Shown here piece after piece: positions 1 to 8,369 of a stretch of 64,000 nucleotides of DNA. Under the pieces are notes generated by a model, which worked only from the letters and a program-made list of their open reading frames with translations, was not told where the DNA came from and made no database searches. Both the position numbers and the translations under genes were made by a program. Where the stretch lies: the NCBI GenBank assembly GCA_021325295.1, contig JAJPHM010000018.1:35043-99042 (forward strand). Direction: 5' to 3'. The stretch's first letter is position 1, and every line of letters starts with the position of its first letter. The stretch is from Nitrososphaeraceae archaeon (GTDB taxonomy: Archaea; Thermoproteota; Nitrososphaeria; Nitrososphaerales; Nitrososphaeraceae).

Positions 1-491
1 CTACCGGGCTGGCCGGTGTACAAAAAGCCATCCTCGACTGCCAGCGCCTTCAGCACAGGAGCCGCTATCCTGACTCCCTCTTCTTTGCCTCCGACCATAA
101 AGCAGGCACCATTCCGCGCTCCGTCAAGGCCTCCGCTTGTGCCGCAATCAAGAAAATAGATCCCTTTCTCCCACATCTTTTTCTCTCGCCTGATCGAGTC
201 TATGTAAAAAGAGTTGCCGCCATCCATGACCACATCTCCCTTCTCTAAATATGGGACAAGCTCATCCAGAACCTGATCTACAGTCTTTCCCGCAGGCAGT
301 GACAGGTATATTGTTCGCGGATACTCAAGAGCCGATGTAAAGCTGTCATAGTCGGTTACAACTTGTACACCTTCCTTCACAAGGTCCGGTTTTTCGGATC
401 TTGACTTGCCTACAACTTTGATGTCTTTATCCCGCGCTTGCAGGGCAAGGTTTCCACCCATCTTGCCAAGACCAATTATTCCAAGTTGCAT
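1..491 (-). CDS. gnd: 6-phosphogluconate dehydrogenase, N-terminal part (cut by window edge)
   Basis: Predicted NAD(P)-dependent oxidative decarboxylation of 6-phosphogluconate to ribulose-5-phosphate in the pentose phosphate pathway. The 163 visible residues start at an ATG at 491 with a Rossmann dinucleotide motif GIIGLGKMGG at residues 4-13, then DGGNSFYIDS and a segment reading CGTSGGLDGARNGACFMVGG, the 6PGDH substrate-binding signature. The C-terminal helical domain lies outside the window. The nearby rpiA on the same strand fits the pathway. The family is clear; the coenzyme is not shown by the sequence. Confidence 0.9.
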   Translation of the reverse strand, partial: MQLGIIGLGKMGGNLALQARDKDIKVVGKSRSEKPDLVKEGVQVVTDYDSFTSALEYPRTIYLSLPAGKTVDQVLDELVPYLEKGDVVMDGGNSFYIDSIRREKKMWEKGIYFLDCGTSGGLDGARNGACFMVGGKEEGVRIAAPVLKALAVEDGFLYTGQPG

Positions 492-522
492 TCCTGTTCT
501 CCTCCTTTCCATATAATCCCAA

Positions 523-924
523 TCAACCCACTTGGTCTTCCTTTCCGGTGTAGCCACCAAAAGCAAGAAATTCAATCATTTCAGTTCCGTCGTTTGTTAT
601 CGAGTGCTGTTTCTTTTCTGGAATGTAGATTATGTCGCCATCGCGGAACCTTGCATTCTCGCTTCCTATCTGAATATGACCCGAGCCGTTTATGATATAA
701 TATACTTCTTCATGGTCCGGGTGGCTGTGTTTCTCGTAAGACAGGCTGGGCTGCAGCTTTGCAAGTGAAACATAAGTTATAGCCTTCAGACACTGAAACT
801 TTGGATCGGTCTCGGCATCTATATCGCCCTGAGTCTTTGTAGCCATCGAAAGAAGCCTCCAATCAAGCCCGCTTTTGTGGGCAATGACAGGCTGAACGCT
901 CCGCCAGTTTCTTACAATTGCCAA
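523..924 (-). CDS. Small cupin-domain protein
   Basis: A 133-aa single-domain cupin. Cupin motif 1 is visible as HSHPDHEEVYYIINGSG around residues 67-83 and motif 2 as GDIIYIPEKKQHSITN around residues 95-110, giving the usual His/Glu metal ligands. It sits between the dehydrogenase and rpiA on the same strand, so a sugar-related role is possible, but single cupins are too diverse to name a substrate. A start at the internal Met-27 cannot be excluded; the upstream ATG is used because the frame stays open and the N-terminus reads as a normal protein. Confidence 0.85.
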   Translation of the reverse strand: MAIVRNWRSVQPVIAHKSGLDWRLLSMATKTQGDIDAETDPKFQCLKAITYVSLAKLQPSLSYEKHSHPDHEEVYYIINGSGHIQIGSENARFRDGDIIYIPEKKQHSITNDGTEMIEFLAFGGYTGKEDQVG

Positions 925-1072
925 TACATATACGTACGCAGCAAATTATTTGATGATTGTACTATATTGGTATCACGCGTTGGCCTGTTTGTTTGATTGA
1001 TTGACTATTTGCCATTGCAACACCTTGCAACCTTCTGCATGACCTTTCCGATGTTCTGACTATTACCTACGA

Positions 1073-1810
1073 CTATAATCCAATTGTCTCAAACGAGCCA
1101 TCCTCTTTTGCTTTATAATATATGTACGAGCTGGCGTCAGCTGGCGTAAAGATCCCGACCTCTGCCACCCCCGGTATGTTCTTGAGCCTTTTTTGGTGCT
1201 GCGGGATGTCAAGCTCATTGGATGCAAAGTCAAATGAGGTATCAAGAATAAAGTTGCCGTTCTGCGTAACGTAAGGGTAGCCTTCCTTTAGCATCCTCAT
1301 CTTTGGTCTTCCGCCGGCATCTTCCAGTTTTTTTCTTACAATGTGCACAGCAAAAGGATTCACCTCGATCGGCACAGGCCATGTAAATGTCCTGACAAAC
1401 TTGTTAGATTCCGCCGCAATAACTACAACCCGCTTTGTCCCGGAATGGATTACTTTTTCCCGCAAGAGCGCGCCGCCTCCGCCTTTTATCATGTTGAGTG
1501 TTTTGTCAACTTCATCAGCCCCGTCAAATGATACGTCAATCTCCGGTATCTCGCTTTCATTTACCACCTTGAGTCCGCTGCACATGGCTTCTAGCTTGAT
1601 CTGAAATGAACTCGGGATGCACTCAAGGGTTTCCTTGCCATCAAAATCTGCCAGCGCCCTTACAATGCAGGCTGCCATGGGTCCGCTTCCCAGTCCGATA
1701 ACCTGCCTTTTCTTTACAAATCGCTTTACTACGTCCTGGGCCAAGTTATCAGCAGCGTGCTGAAATTTTTCAGGAACCCAGTTTTGCCTTGATTCTGTCT
1801 GACTCATCAT
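1073..1810 (-). CDS. rpiA: Ribose-5-phosphate isomerase A
   Basis: Interconverts ribose-5-phosphate and ribulose-5-phosphate. All three RpiA signatures are present: the phosphate loop GLGSGPM at residues 39-45 (many bacterial enzymes have GTGST here), DGADEVD at 96-102 with catalytic acids, and KGGGGALLREK at 109-119 with the catalytic Lys and Glu. At 245 aa it is slightly longer than bacterial enzymes (about 220). Two adjacent Met codons at 1810 and 1807 are both possible starts. With the 6-phosphogluconate dehydrogenase it forms a pentose-phosphate pair on the minus strand. Confidence 0.95.
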   Translation of the reverse strand: MMSQTESRQNWVPEKFQHAADNLAQDVVKRFVKKRQVIGLGSGPMAACIVRALADFDGKETLECIPSSFQIKLEAMCSGLKVVNESEIPEIDVSFDGADEVDKTLNMIKGGGGALLREKVIHSGTKRVVVIAAESNKFVRTFTWPVPIEVNPFAVHIVRKKLEDAGGRPKMRMLKEGYPYVTQNGNFILDTSFDFASNELDIPQHQKRLKNIPGVAEVGIFTPADASSYIYYKAKEDGSFETIGL

Positions 1811-1934
1811 AGCCCGGTGTTAAACATTGGTCAACCGCCGATTAAAAGATTCCAGCGATTCTGACAGAAGGACAGATGACAGCCTTTTTTACCATTCTAA
1901 CTGATTGAAGATAGGATAGGATAAGGCAAGATTA

Positions 1935-2924
1935 ATGCGTAAAGACAAGAACAAGAATGCAGGCACAGGCAACGCAAATGGCTCCAAAGCAGGGAGCAAA
2001 TCTGGCAGGCGTGTTAGCGTAGCAATAATTGGCTCGGGTTTTGCCGGCATGTCAGCAGCGCTTCTGCTTGGAAGGTACCTTGTTGATACAATAGTCTTTG
2101 ATGGCGGGCGCACAAGAAATTCAGCCACCAAGCATATCCATGGATACCTCGGTCTTGAAAATATTTCGCCAAAAAAATTTATCGAAATGGCAAGGCACGA
2201 CGTGTCACAGTACAGGTCTGTCAGGTTTGCGAGGGCTCGAATTGTACGAGTCAAGAATCATGGCGAATTTTTTTCTGCCACGACAGCAGACGGCAGGACA
2301 TTCAGATCAAGATATGTAATAATTGCAACTGGAGTCAAAGACCACAAGCCTGACATTGAAGGATTCTCAAGGTTTGAAGGCAACGGCGCATGGCACTGCC
2401 CTCACTGCGATGGATTTGAAAGCAAAGGCAAGAGGCTTGCGATAATCGCCTCCATGAGTGGCAGTATATCTTATGCCAAGGAATTTCTTGGGTGGACAAG
2501 AGACATTACGGTTATTGATGTTGGCGGCCACCTGCCGCCTGACCAGAAAAAAGAAGCAGAGAGCCTTGGAATCAGGACTATAGAGAACGACAGTCCTGTC
2601 AGAATTACTGGCCGGAGGGGCAGGCCTTCTGCAATCATATGCAAAAGCGGTTTGAAGTGCAATGCAGATGTTATCTTTTATCATCTTGGATACGAGATAC
2701 AAAACAATATCGCACGCCAGCTTGGATGCGAGCTTGACAAAGATGGGTATGTAAAGGTCGACAAGGGACAGCAGACCACCATTCAAAGAGTACATGCCGT
2801 AGGCGATATCGACACCGACAGACATTATGTAGCTCTTGCCTGCGCAAGCGGTGCCCTTGCGGCTATATCTATTTACGAGGATATGTTAAAAGAAAAAATT
2901 AAAGTTTTGAAAAGCAATAGTTAA
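1935..2924 (+). CDS. Thioredoxin-reductase-like FAD flavoprotein
   Basis: A 329-aa pyridine-nucleotide-disulfide oxidoreductase of the TrxB type. A Lys/Gly/Asn-rich tail (residues 1-26) precedes the FAD motif GSGFAG at 33-38. A redox-active CPHC lies at 155-158 followed by DG, as in thioredoxin reductases. The FAD-binding end reads VHAVGDIDTDRHYVALACASG, a typical second FAD motif. The central NAD(P) site is odd: where GGGxSA is expected the sequence reads ASMSGS, so NAD(P)H binding may be altered. It could be a dithiol oxidase or a reductase with another donor. It starts a plus-strand run divergent from rpiA. Confidence 0.88.
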   Translation: MRKDKNKNAGTGNANGSKAGSKSGRRVSVAIIGSGFAGMSAALLLGRYLVDTIVFDGGRTRNSATKHIHGYLGLENISPKKFIEMARHDVSQYRSVRFARARIVRVKNHGEFFSATTADGRTFRSRYVIIATGVKDHKPDIEGFSRFEGNGAWHCPHCDGFESKGKRLAIIASMSGSISYAKEFLGWTRDITVIDVGGHLPPDQKKEAESLGIRTIENDSPVRITGRRGRPSAIICKSGLKCNADVIFYHLGYEIQNNIARQLGCELDKDGYVKVDKGQQTTIQRVHAVGDIDTDRHYVALACASGALAAISIYEDMLKEKIKVLKSNS

Positions 2925-3074
2925 TCAGCTGGTTGGCTGCCGGATGAATTGAATAGATATAGGAGACGTCTGACAGCAAAGCGAAACAAATGGGAAACAA
3001 ATGCATCGCATCAGACAGCATCAACTAAAAAAAGAAAATGGTAAGTGATCCAATGGTTTTTGCTTCAATAGTTG

Positions 3075-3326
3075 TCAGTGAAACTCAAGCTCTACTCCCC
3101 GCGCTGGGCTGTAATTGAAGAGGTAGATCTCTTCCTTTGCCAAGGGAATTCTGGACAGTAGTCTGCTACATCTGGGGCATTCCATAATGTCAGACCTGCG
3201 TATGCTGAGTGCAGATGCAGACCAGAAGCAGAAATCGCAGATAAGGAATTGTTTGGGAAGCGCCGGCCTGCCAATGACAACAGACTGTGCATCGGGTTCA
3301 TTATTGTAAGCCAGCATAGATGGCAC
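3075..3326 (-). CDS. Small zinc-finger protein with two CxxC pairs
   Basis: An 83-aa protein with CDFC at residues 30-33 and CPRC at 50-53, spaced to bind one zinc. Nothing else is recognisable. Met-4 is an alternative start. It stands alone, convergent with the flavoprotein gene upstream and divergent from the EVE gene. Several similar tiny zinc proteins occur in this window. Function unknown; possibly nucleic-acid or protein binding. Confidence 0.6.
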   Translation of the reverse strand: MPSMLAYNNEPDAQSVVIGRPALPKQFLICDFCFWSASALSIRRSDIMECPRCSRLLSRIPLAKEEIYLFNYSPARGVELEFH

Positions 3327-3543
3327 TGCTTTTTAACCTGCCTTCTTTTCTTCGTATCAAAATCACCAATTAAAAGTTGTTGGGGCTATCTACTAAGAAA
3401 TTATTATAGTGTTTTCATGCAGAAGAGATAGAGAATTGCCTTCAAGTACATAAGCAGCCTTTATGCCGGCAGGATTGAAAGCGACGAAAAGGTATGACAG
3501 GAAGATGGCAAGGCTTTTTATCAAGCAGCCCTGAGATGACGCC

Positions 3544-4002
3544 ATGTCCCAATCATACTGGCTGTTCAAACAGGAACCCGCAACATACAGCTACTGGCAG
3601 CTGGAAAAAGATGGCAAGACAATATGGGACGGAGTGGCAAATAACTTGGCTCAAAAGCACCTCCGGAATGTCAGGAAAGGTGATAAGGTTTTGTTTTACC
3701 ACACAGGAGGTGAGAAGCAGGCAGTAGGGATTATGGAGGCAATATCTGATCCGTACCCCCAACCCGATGGATCAAAAGTAGGAGCTAGGTCGCACAGCGA
3801 AAAAGATTCCAATTGGCCTGTGGTCGTTCAGGTTAAGCCTGTTGCCAAGCTTCCAGAGCCTGTTGGTCTTCAGAAGATAAAAAGCGATCCTGCGTTTGCA
3901 AGCTGGGAACTTGTACGGATTCCCCGGCTCTCTGTCATGCCTGTGCCTCCAGCGATGTGGAAAAGGCTGATGGAAATGGCGCATGCAGGGTCTCCGACCT
4001 GA
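3544..4002 (+). CDS. EVE-domain protein
   Basis: A 152-aa protein covering essentially one EVE domain (PUA-like fold). The N-terminus YWLFKQEP and the following W-D-G-V-x-N segment, then a VRKGDKVLFYHTGG stretch and AVGIMEAISDPYPQP, are the usual EVE landmarks. EVE domains bind modified bases in DNA or RNA and often accompany restriction or RNA-modification genes; no such partner is adjacent here. The ATG at 3544 is preferred because homology begins immediately after it. Confidence 0.9.
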   Translation: MSQSYWLFKQEPATYSYWQLEKDGKTIWDGVANNLAQKHLRNVRKGDKVLFYHTGGEKQAVGIMEAISDPYPQPDGSKVGARSHSEKDSNWPVVVQVKPVAKLPEPVGLQKIKSDPAFASWELVRIPRLSVMPVPPAMWKRLMEMAHAGSPT

Positions 4003-4014
4003 CATGACCAGATC

Positions 4015-4629
4015 TTGTTTGATTTCTCAGAGCGGGCAAATCAAGTGAGCAAGTTATGGTCTATTCTTCAAGTAGATTTTGACTGTCACTCAATTAACCT
4101 GAAGGTATACTCTGAATCGTTGGTTGCTGAAAGGCTTAAAGACATAAAGCAAACTGCTTCAGACGCTGTAGAGATAATCAGAGAGCTTGGGTCACCCGAT
4201 GTTCAGGACTCTCTGGATAAAATAAGAGACACTGCTCAGACTGCCAGAGAGATAATCGAGTCACTCAAGACACCCGAGATGGTCAGAAATATTGAAAATA
4301 TTCGTTTGATGTCAGAAGCTGTAGAGAGCACAGCTGCCAAGATAGAAAATATTACACTTGAACTCAAACGGTCCGGCGTAGTTGATGCTGCTGGCAGCGC
4401 AGTCAAATCTGTCAGTGGAGGAGCAAGTTCAGGCACTTCTACCCAGAACTCTATTGCTGAAACTGCTGCCGCTATAAGAGATATGCTTCGGTCAATCGCA
4501 GAGCTTGCCAACGAATTGAGAGCAACTGTCTCCGTTTCAAGAAAGTCAGAATCAGGGATTATTCGCAACACAGAGGAAGCATTCAGGGAAGCGTCTGGTG
4601 CGTACCGCAGTATTGCTGACAGTGAGTAA
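4015..4629 (+). CDS. Alpha-helical repeat protein, coiled coil/LEA-like (first of a pair)
   Basis: A 204-aa protein, no family recognised. From about residue 40 it is almost pure amphipathic helix rich in Ala, Glu, Ile, Arg and Ser with recurring blocks such as IRELGSPDVQDSLDKIRDTA and LKRSGVVDAAGSAVKSV. The central Gly/Ser stretch around residue 140 looks like a flexible link. The start is uncertain: TTG at 4015 or GTG at 4045, both in frame; no ATG lies near. It precedes a second protein of the same style by 50 bp, so they are probably one transcription unit. No signal peptide is visible. Confidence 0.7.
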   Translation: MFDFSERANQVSKLWSILQVDFDCHSINLKVYSESLVAERLKDIKQTASDAVEIIRELGSPDVQDSLDKIRDTAQTAREIIESLKTPEMVRNIENIRLMSEAVESTAAKIENITLELKRSGVVDAAGSAVKSVSGGASSGTSTQNSIAETAAAIRDMLRSIAELANELRATVSVSRKSESGIIRNTEEAFREASGAYRSIADSE

Positions 4630-4678
4630 GAAATGGGAATGGGTCTTCTTTTATACAATGACAACGTAATATCTGTAC

Positions 4679-5119
4679 ATGCCAGCCAGTGATAATAATA
4701 CTAATCTAGCCAACAATAAAAATTCCAGACAGACAAACCCCACTCCACAGCAGACAGCTGAAACGATCAGAACCATTGCAAATAGGATCCGCGAAGAGTC
4801 AACCAGAATGAAGGAGACTATCAGAGTTATACGCGAAAGCGGTGCAATAGAGGAGCTGACCGAGGCTATCAAGGAAGCAAGTCTTGCGGCCCGTGACACG
4901 GCAAAAGAAATCCACGAAGCCGCAAGAGATCTCAAAGAGCGTGGAGTGATAAAGGATACGGCGGCTGCGGTAGAAGAGACGACTATGGCCGCAAAGGAAA
5001 CTGCAGAGGTTGTGAGAAATACTGCACGCGAGACTGCAGATGCAGCTCCCAATACTGCAGATACTCTGAGAAAGGCCGCTGGGAGGTTGAAATCCCAGAA
5101 CGAACAGGGCAGTAGCTGA
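4679..5119 (+). CDS. Alpha-helical repeat protein, LEA-like (second of a pair)
   Basis: A 146-aa protein with a polar Asn/Thr N-terminus (1-25) followed by a long charged helix with alternating TAKE, AARD, TAEV and TARE units. The spacing of Ala/Thr and Lys/Glu recalls 11-residue LEA-type or apolipoprotein-like repeats. The segment IRESGAIEELTEAIKEA matches the style of IRELGSPDVQDSLDKI in the gene upstream, so the two look like paralogues. Role inferred only: protein or membrane protection under water stress, or structural scaffolding. Confidence 0.72.
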   Translation: MPASDNNTNLANNKNSRQTNPTPQQTAETIRTIANRIREESTRMKETIRVIRESGAIEELTEAIKEASLAARDTAKEIHEAARDLKERGVIKDTAAAVEETTMAAKETAEVVRNTARETADAAPNTADTLRKAAGRLKSQNEQGSS

Positions 5120-5160
5120 AGATAATCCATTATCTCCTTTTTGTGGTGCTGCTCTTCAGG

Positions 5161-5910
5161 TCAGCTGCTCTTTATATTGACTATTCCAATACTCGTCAAT
5201 TCCGATCCTATACCGTATCCCACCAAGGCTATGCCGGTCCCAAGCCCTGCCATTTCTATGCCTCCCCTTATCCAGTTCTTGCTGGCCATTCTGGCCTTTA
5301 TTGCCCCGATAATAAATGAAGAGAAAACAGAGACACCAATGGCTATCCCGATTGCTATCGGGGAAGATATCAACCCTGCCTTGACTATGAAATACGGGAT
5401 GATAGGAAGTATCCCGCCCAAGAGAAACGAGCCAAACATCACCAGAGCGCTTCTCAGTGGCGAGCCCACTATATCCAGATTGAGTCCAAGCTCTTCTGTT
5501 AGCATGGTCTTGAGCCAGACATCTTTGTTTGATGTTATCTTGTCAACCACCTTCGCTAGCTCCTCGCCCTGGAACCCCTTGGCTCTGTAAATATCCTCTA
5601 TTTCCTGCTTTTCCTTATCCGGCAGATTCTCAATTTCAAACTCTTCCCTCTTTATCTCCGACTCCAAGATCTCTCTCTGGGACTTGACAGCAAGGTAGTT
5701 CTGGACAGCCATTGCCTTGGCTCCGGTAAACATGCCTACAAGGGCTGCAAGTATTATGACATCTGCTGCTGCGAATGCTCCGCCCACGCCAGCCACAATT
5801 CCAAGCGATGTATTGACGCCATCTCCAAAACCAAATACCAAGTCTCGAATGTAGCTGCTCTCCTTGATGTGTGGCTCGACATGTGTGGAGCTGGTCAATT
5901 CAAAACTCAC
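5161..5910 (-). CDS. VIT1/CCC1-family membrane transporter (iron/manganese)
   Basis: A 249-aa membrane protein of the vacuolar iron transporter family. The N-terminal part carries the family signature DLVFGFGDGVNTSLGIVAGV (residues 24-43) with the conserved GDGxxT loop, then a hydrophobic segment and a conserved cytoplasmic helical region rich in Glu (85-140), the presumed metal-binding domain. Two to three further membrane segments follow. Length and order fit CCC1 homologues. It is convergent with the helical-protein pair. Substrate is probably Fe2+ or Mn2+ by family. Confidence 0.88.
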   Translation of the reverse strand: MSFELTSSTHVEPHIKESSYIRDLVFGFGDGVNTSLGIVAGVGGAFAAADVIILAALVGMFTGAKAMAVQNYLAVKSQREILESEIKREEFEIENLPDKEKQEIEDIYRAKGFQGEELAKVVDKITSNKDVWLKTMLTEELGLNLDIVGSPLRSALVMFGSFLLGGILPIIPYFIVKAGLISSPIAIGIAIGVSVFSSFIIGAIKARMASKNWIRGGIEMAGLGTGIALVGYGIGSELTSIGIVNIKSS

Positions 5911-6045
5911 TCACAGACAAGCTCACGTTCAACCATATCAAGATAACTGATATTTTGCATGCGATTCTTCCAGACCATAGGCTGCCAGAGTGCAACGAAA
6001 TATCGATGGATACTGTATTAAACTATGTAGCAGAAAAGAAGCCGC

Positions 6046-6186
6046 ATGAGCGAACACGGCAGGCCAAAAGCAAGTTCAAGACCAAAATACTATTGCAGCA
6101 TGTGTGACATGTCCTTCTCCAGCGTCCTTGACTTTGAAGAGCATAACAGAACGGATCACAAAGTAGCTGATGCTCAAGCCGCATAG
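6046..6186 (+). CDS. 46-aa C2H2 zinc-finger microprotein
   Basis: Short reading frame starting at ATG 6046. It encodes a basic N-terminus followed by YYCSMCDMSFSSVLDFEEHN and RTDH: Cys-17, Cys-20, His-33 and His-38 form a classical C2H2 finger (C-x2-C-x12-H-x4-H) with the Phe and Leu core residues also in place. This amount of structure is unlikely by chance. Archaeal C2H2 microproteins of this size are probable DNA- or protein-binding factors; the target is unknown. Confidence 0.7.
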   Translation: MSEHGRPKASSRPKYYCSMCDMSFSSVLDFEEHNRTDHKVADAQAA

Positions 6187-6388
6187 TGGATAAGTCAAGG
6201 TTCTGAACCTGACCCATTCCAGCTCAATTTAATCAACACAATTCGAATCAGGTGTCACTGCCAGCGGCTATGCGAGCCGCCTCTTTTCCTTTCTCTTGAT
6301 CTTTCCAGAGCTGAAGCTAGGCACCTACCTTATCTAATTTGACAACCTAGCCTAGCCCGGTCCAGCTACCTGCCGATTTAATGCAGCA
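6187..6388. other. Intergenic stretch, no gene seen
   Basis: About 200 bp between the zinc-finger microprotein and the winged-helix gene on the opposite strand. No reading frame with recognisable content, no tRNA and no strong hairpin was seen. It is the shared 3' region of two convergent genes. Confidence 0.5.
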
Positions 6389-6661
6389 TTAGACTTTTTC
6401 CATTATGCTATCGGAAGTCACGAATTCGCCTATCTGGTTGTATATCTTTAGAAAGCGGTTGCCCTTGTCTGTTGTCTTGTACACTCTTTCTCCTTCATGG
6501 TACTCAAGCAGGTTATTTTCTATCAACACTGTAAGGTATTCCTTTAGCTGCGCATACGACAGGAAGGCTTTGTACATTATCTTTGTCTTTGTAGCTCCAC
6601 CATTGGCAGCTTCTAGGATTTGAGCAGTTATGTCAGTTCTGCTTCTATATTTCATATTCAT
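6389..6661 (-). CDS. Archaeal winged-helix regulator
   Basis: A 90-aa single-domain protein. The pattern DITAQILEAANGGATKTKIM, AFLSYAQLKEYLTVLIENNLL and EGERVYKTTDKGNRFLKIY is the archaeal winged helix with recognition helix YAQLKEYLTVL and a beta-wing ending TDKGxxFL. Such small proteins are common DNA-binding regulators in Thaumarchaeota. Met-1 and Met-3 are both possible starts. The insertion element begins about 100 bp beyond its 5' end, so its promoter region lies close to the insertion. Confidence 0.85.
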   Translation of the reverse strand: MNMKYRSRTDITAQILEAANGGATKTKIMYKAFLSYAQLKEYLTVLIENNLLEYHEGERVYKTTDKGNRFLKIYNQIGEFVTSDSIMEKV

Positions 6662-6752
6662 ACATAATTACTAGCAACCATAAAAGCTTCTCGATGGAAT
6701 CTGATAGGAGATTTATCTGTCCTTTACTTCCCCATTTATTGCCTTTTCGATT

Positions 6753-6761
6753 CAACTTCCA
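6753..6761. repeat. Target-site duplication, left copy
   Basis: CAACTTCCA at 6753-6761 is repeated exactly at 7485-7493, flanking the transposase unit. IS6-family elements normally make 8-bp duplications, so one of the nine bases may belong to the element or be chance identity. Confidence 0.8.
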
Positions 6762-7484
6762 GTCGTGTTAAGTTAAGCACAGAACCATAGATGTGGTTGT
6801 TCTTCCACATTGTACATTGGCATGAACAAACGTGAAAGAACACCCACTGAGGTAGTAATGTACTCACTGTATTTGTACTTTCTAGGATTATCATTCAGGA
6901 GTACAGCCAAGGCAATAGAACCATTTGTTGATGGCGGCAGAAGCTACGTCGCAGTCTGGTACTGGGTACAGGATATACAACCAAAGCAGCTATACCCATG
7001 CAGAAGAGTAACCGCCTTTCTGATAGACGAAACTCAAGTACAGATTGGAGGTAGCGAAGCCTGGGTGTGGATAGCGACAGAACCAGTACACAGAACAGTG
7101 CTTGCTATCTACGTCTCAAGACATAGGAACATAATGGTCGCTGAAGTATTCCTTCGGTCTCTGGTACGGAAATACGGCAGGCATCCGGTATATTCTGATG
7201 GCGGCACTTGGTATCCAGATGCCTGCCGAACAACGGGGTTGGAACATAGGCTGTATTCGTCATATGGAAAGAGCCTGCTGGAAAGGGTGATTCAGTATTT
7301 CAAGGACAGAACAGAAGGGTTTGACGATTACTATCCATGTACTAGGAATGAATGCAGTCTGTCGCATGTATGGAACTGGATTGGTCTGTTTGTGTTTATG
7401 CACAATGCCAGGAGAGCTCGTCTGAAATTCAGATTGTTAGCTAGGTTGTTGGGAGGTGATAGTATGGCTTAACTTAACACGACC
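6762..7484 (+). mobile_element. IS6-family insertion sequence, complete
   Basis: About 723 bp bounded by perfect 17-bp inverted repeats: GTCGTGTTAAGTTAAGC at 6762-6778 and its reverse complement at 7467-7483. The ends are flanked by the same 9-bp sequence (6753-6761 and 7485-7493), indicating a transposition whose scars have not decayed. One transposase gene fills the element. The preserved ends and open gene suggest recent arrival. Confidence 0.9.
6822..7472 (+). CDS. IS6-family DDE transposase
   Basis: A 216-aa transposase counted from ATG 6822 (an in-frame TTG at 6810 is also possible). It has an N-terminal helix-turn-helix region (YLYFLGLSFRSTAKAIEPFV) and a DDE catalytic core: first Asp in AFLIDETQVQ, second Asp in VYSDGGTWYP, Glu in KSLLERVIQYFKDRTEGF. 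Length matches IS6 transposases (about 220-235 aa). The stop codon TAA lies inside the right inverted repeat. No frameshift or internal stop is seen, so it is probably functional. Confidence 0.93.
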   Translation: MNKRERTPTEVVMYSLYLYFLGLSFRSTAKAIEPFVDGGRSYVAVWYWVQDIQPKQLYPCRRVTAFLIDETQVQIGGSEAWVWIATEPVHRTVLAIYVSRHRNIMVAEVFLRSLVRKYGRHPVYSDGGTWYPDACRTTGLEHRLYSSYGKSLLERVIQYFKDRTEGFDDYYPCTRNECSLSHVWNWIGLFVFMHNARRARLKFRLLARLLGGDSMA

Positions 7485-7493
7485 CAACTTCCA
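7485..7493. repeat. Target-site duplication, right copy
   Basis: CAACTTCCA immediately right of the IS6-type element, identical to 6753-6761. Confidence 0.8.
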
Positions 7494-7557
7494 TACTTCA
7501 AGTATTTTTCCGTTCGCAGAGGTTAAATACCGCAGCCCTGCGAAACAGGTCAGATAG

Positions 7558-8256
7558 ATGTCGCCAAAAAGGCGTGTTCTTTTGATGGCCGTAATTTTTG
7601 GCATGGTAGGAGTAGGCGTAAGTATCGTCATCATAGCTATAGGCGGCGGATTCTCCGGGCCTGGAGCGTCAATTATCAACCCACCAACCTCAAAAGACAT
7701 TTGGACTATAGGCGATAACATCCACAATGGAATGGTACTGAACTACTCACTTAGCAGCATCGGGCCGGCCAGTTCACTCCAGTCTGCGACGGTCTCGATC
7801 GATTTTGTGCAAAAGGTGGGCGAGGATTGGAATACAACCTTCACCATCATAAACGGCACAGGTGCAAAGGCACAGGACACACTGGTCATGTCAAACCAGC
7901 TTACAAGGAAAGGTGAGATAAGCGAGCAATTCCGGCCTTTCTTTGAGCCAGTCCAGTCTTCGGTTCTTGCAATAAGTGACATTGCCATCGGGCCAAAGTA
8001 CCTTGTGATAGGGGCACCTTGGAACACGATACTGACAGGCTCTGTCTCTGTTCCTATCAGGGTGACTGACAGGGAGAACCTCCAGACACCAGCAGGTACC
8101 TTTGACTCGTACGTCCTTAGCTACAAGTTGAGCTCAAATACAAGCAAGATCTGGATTGCACACGGTATCCCGACACCTATCAAGGCCGAGGTCTATGACG
8201 CACAGGATCACCTTCAATACAGGTACGAGCTGACAGGTCTGCAGAATGGCTCATAA
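7558..8256 (+). CDS. Membrane-anchored extracytoplasmic protein, unknown function
   Basis: A 232-aa protein. A positively charged start (MSPKRR) followed by a hydrophobic helix at residues 8-30 gives an N-terminal anchor or uncleaved signal. The rest is beta-rich and polar with several N-x-S/T sequons (NYS, NTT, NGT, NTS), as expected for a protein on the outside of an archaeal cell. No family recognised. It begins 65 bp after the insertion sequence and has its own probable promoter. Confidence 0.75.
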   Translation: MSPKRRVLLMAVIFGMVGVGVSIVIIAIGGGFSGPGASIINPPTSKDIWTIGDNIHNGMVLNYSLSSIGPASSLQSATVSIDFVQKVGEDWNTTFTIINGTGAKAQDTLVMSNQLTRKGEISEQFRPFFEPVQSSVLAISDIAIGPKYLVIGAPWNTILTGSVSVPIRVTDRENLQTPAGTFDSYVLSYKLSSNTSKIWIAHGIPTPIKAEVYDAQDHLQYRYELTGLQNGS

Positions 8257-8369
8257 CAATCAGGCGATGTCTCTAATCAGCCATGCAAGGCAGGACCTAT
8301 CGTGATTAAACACAATAATAAACAAGCCCTTTTTTCCTGCAGCGGCAGGTAAAGCAATTTTACTGCCTT

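Noticed and set aside
1341..1604. 87-aa plus-strand frame
   Set aside because: Lies wholly inside rpiA on the opposite strand and has no protein-like pattern.
4651..5130. 159-aa minus-strand frame with hydrophobic Val/Ser/Ala pattern
   Set aside because: Antisense of the Ala/Thr/Glu helical repeat gene; the apparent membrane character is the reverse of GC-rich Ala/Glu codons.
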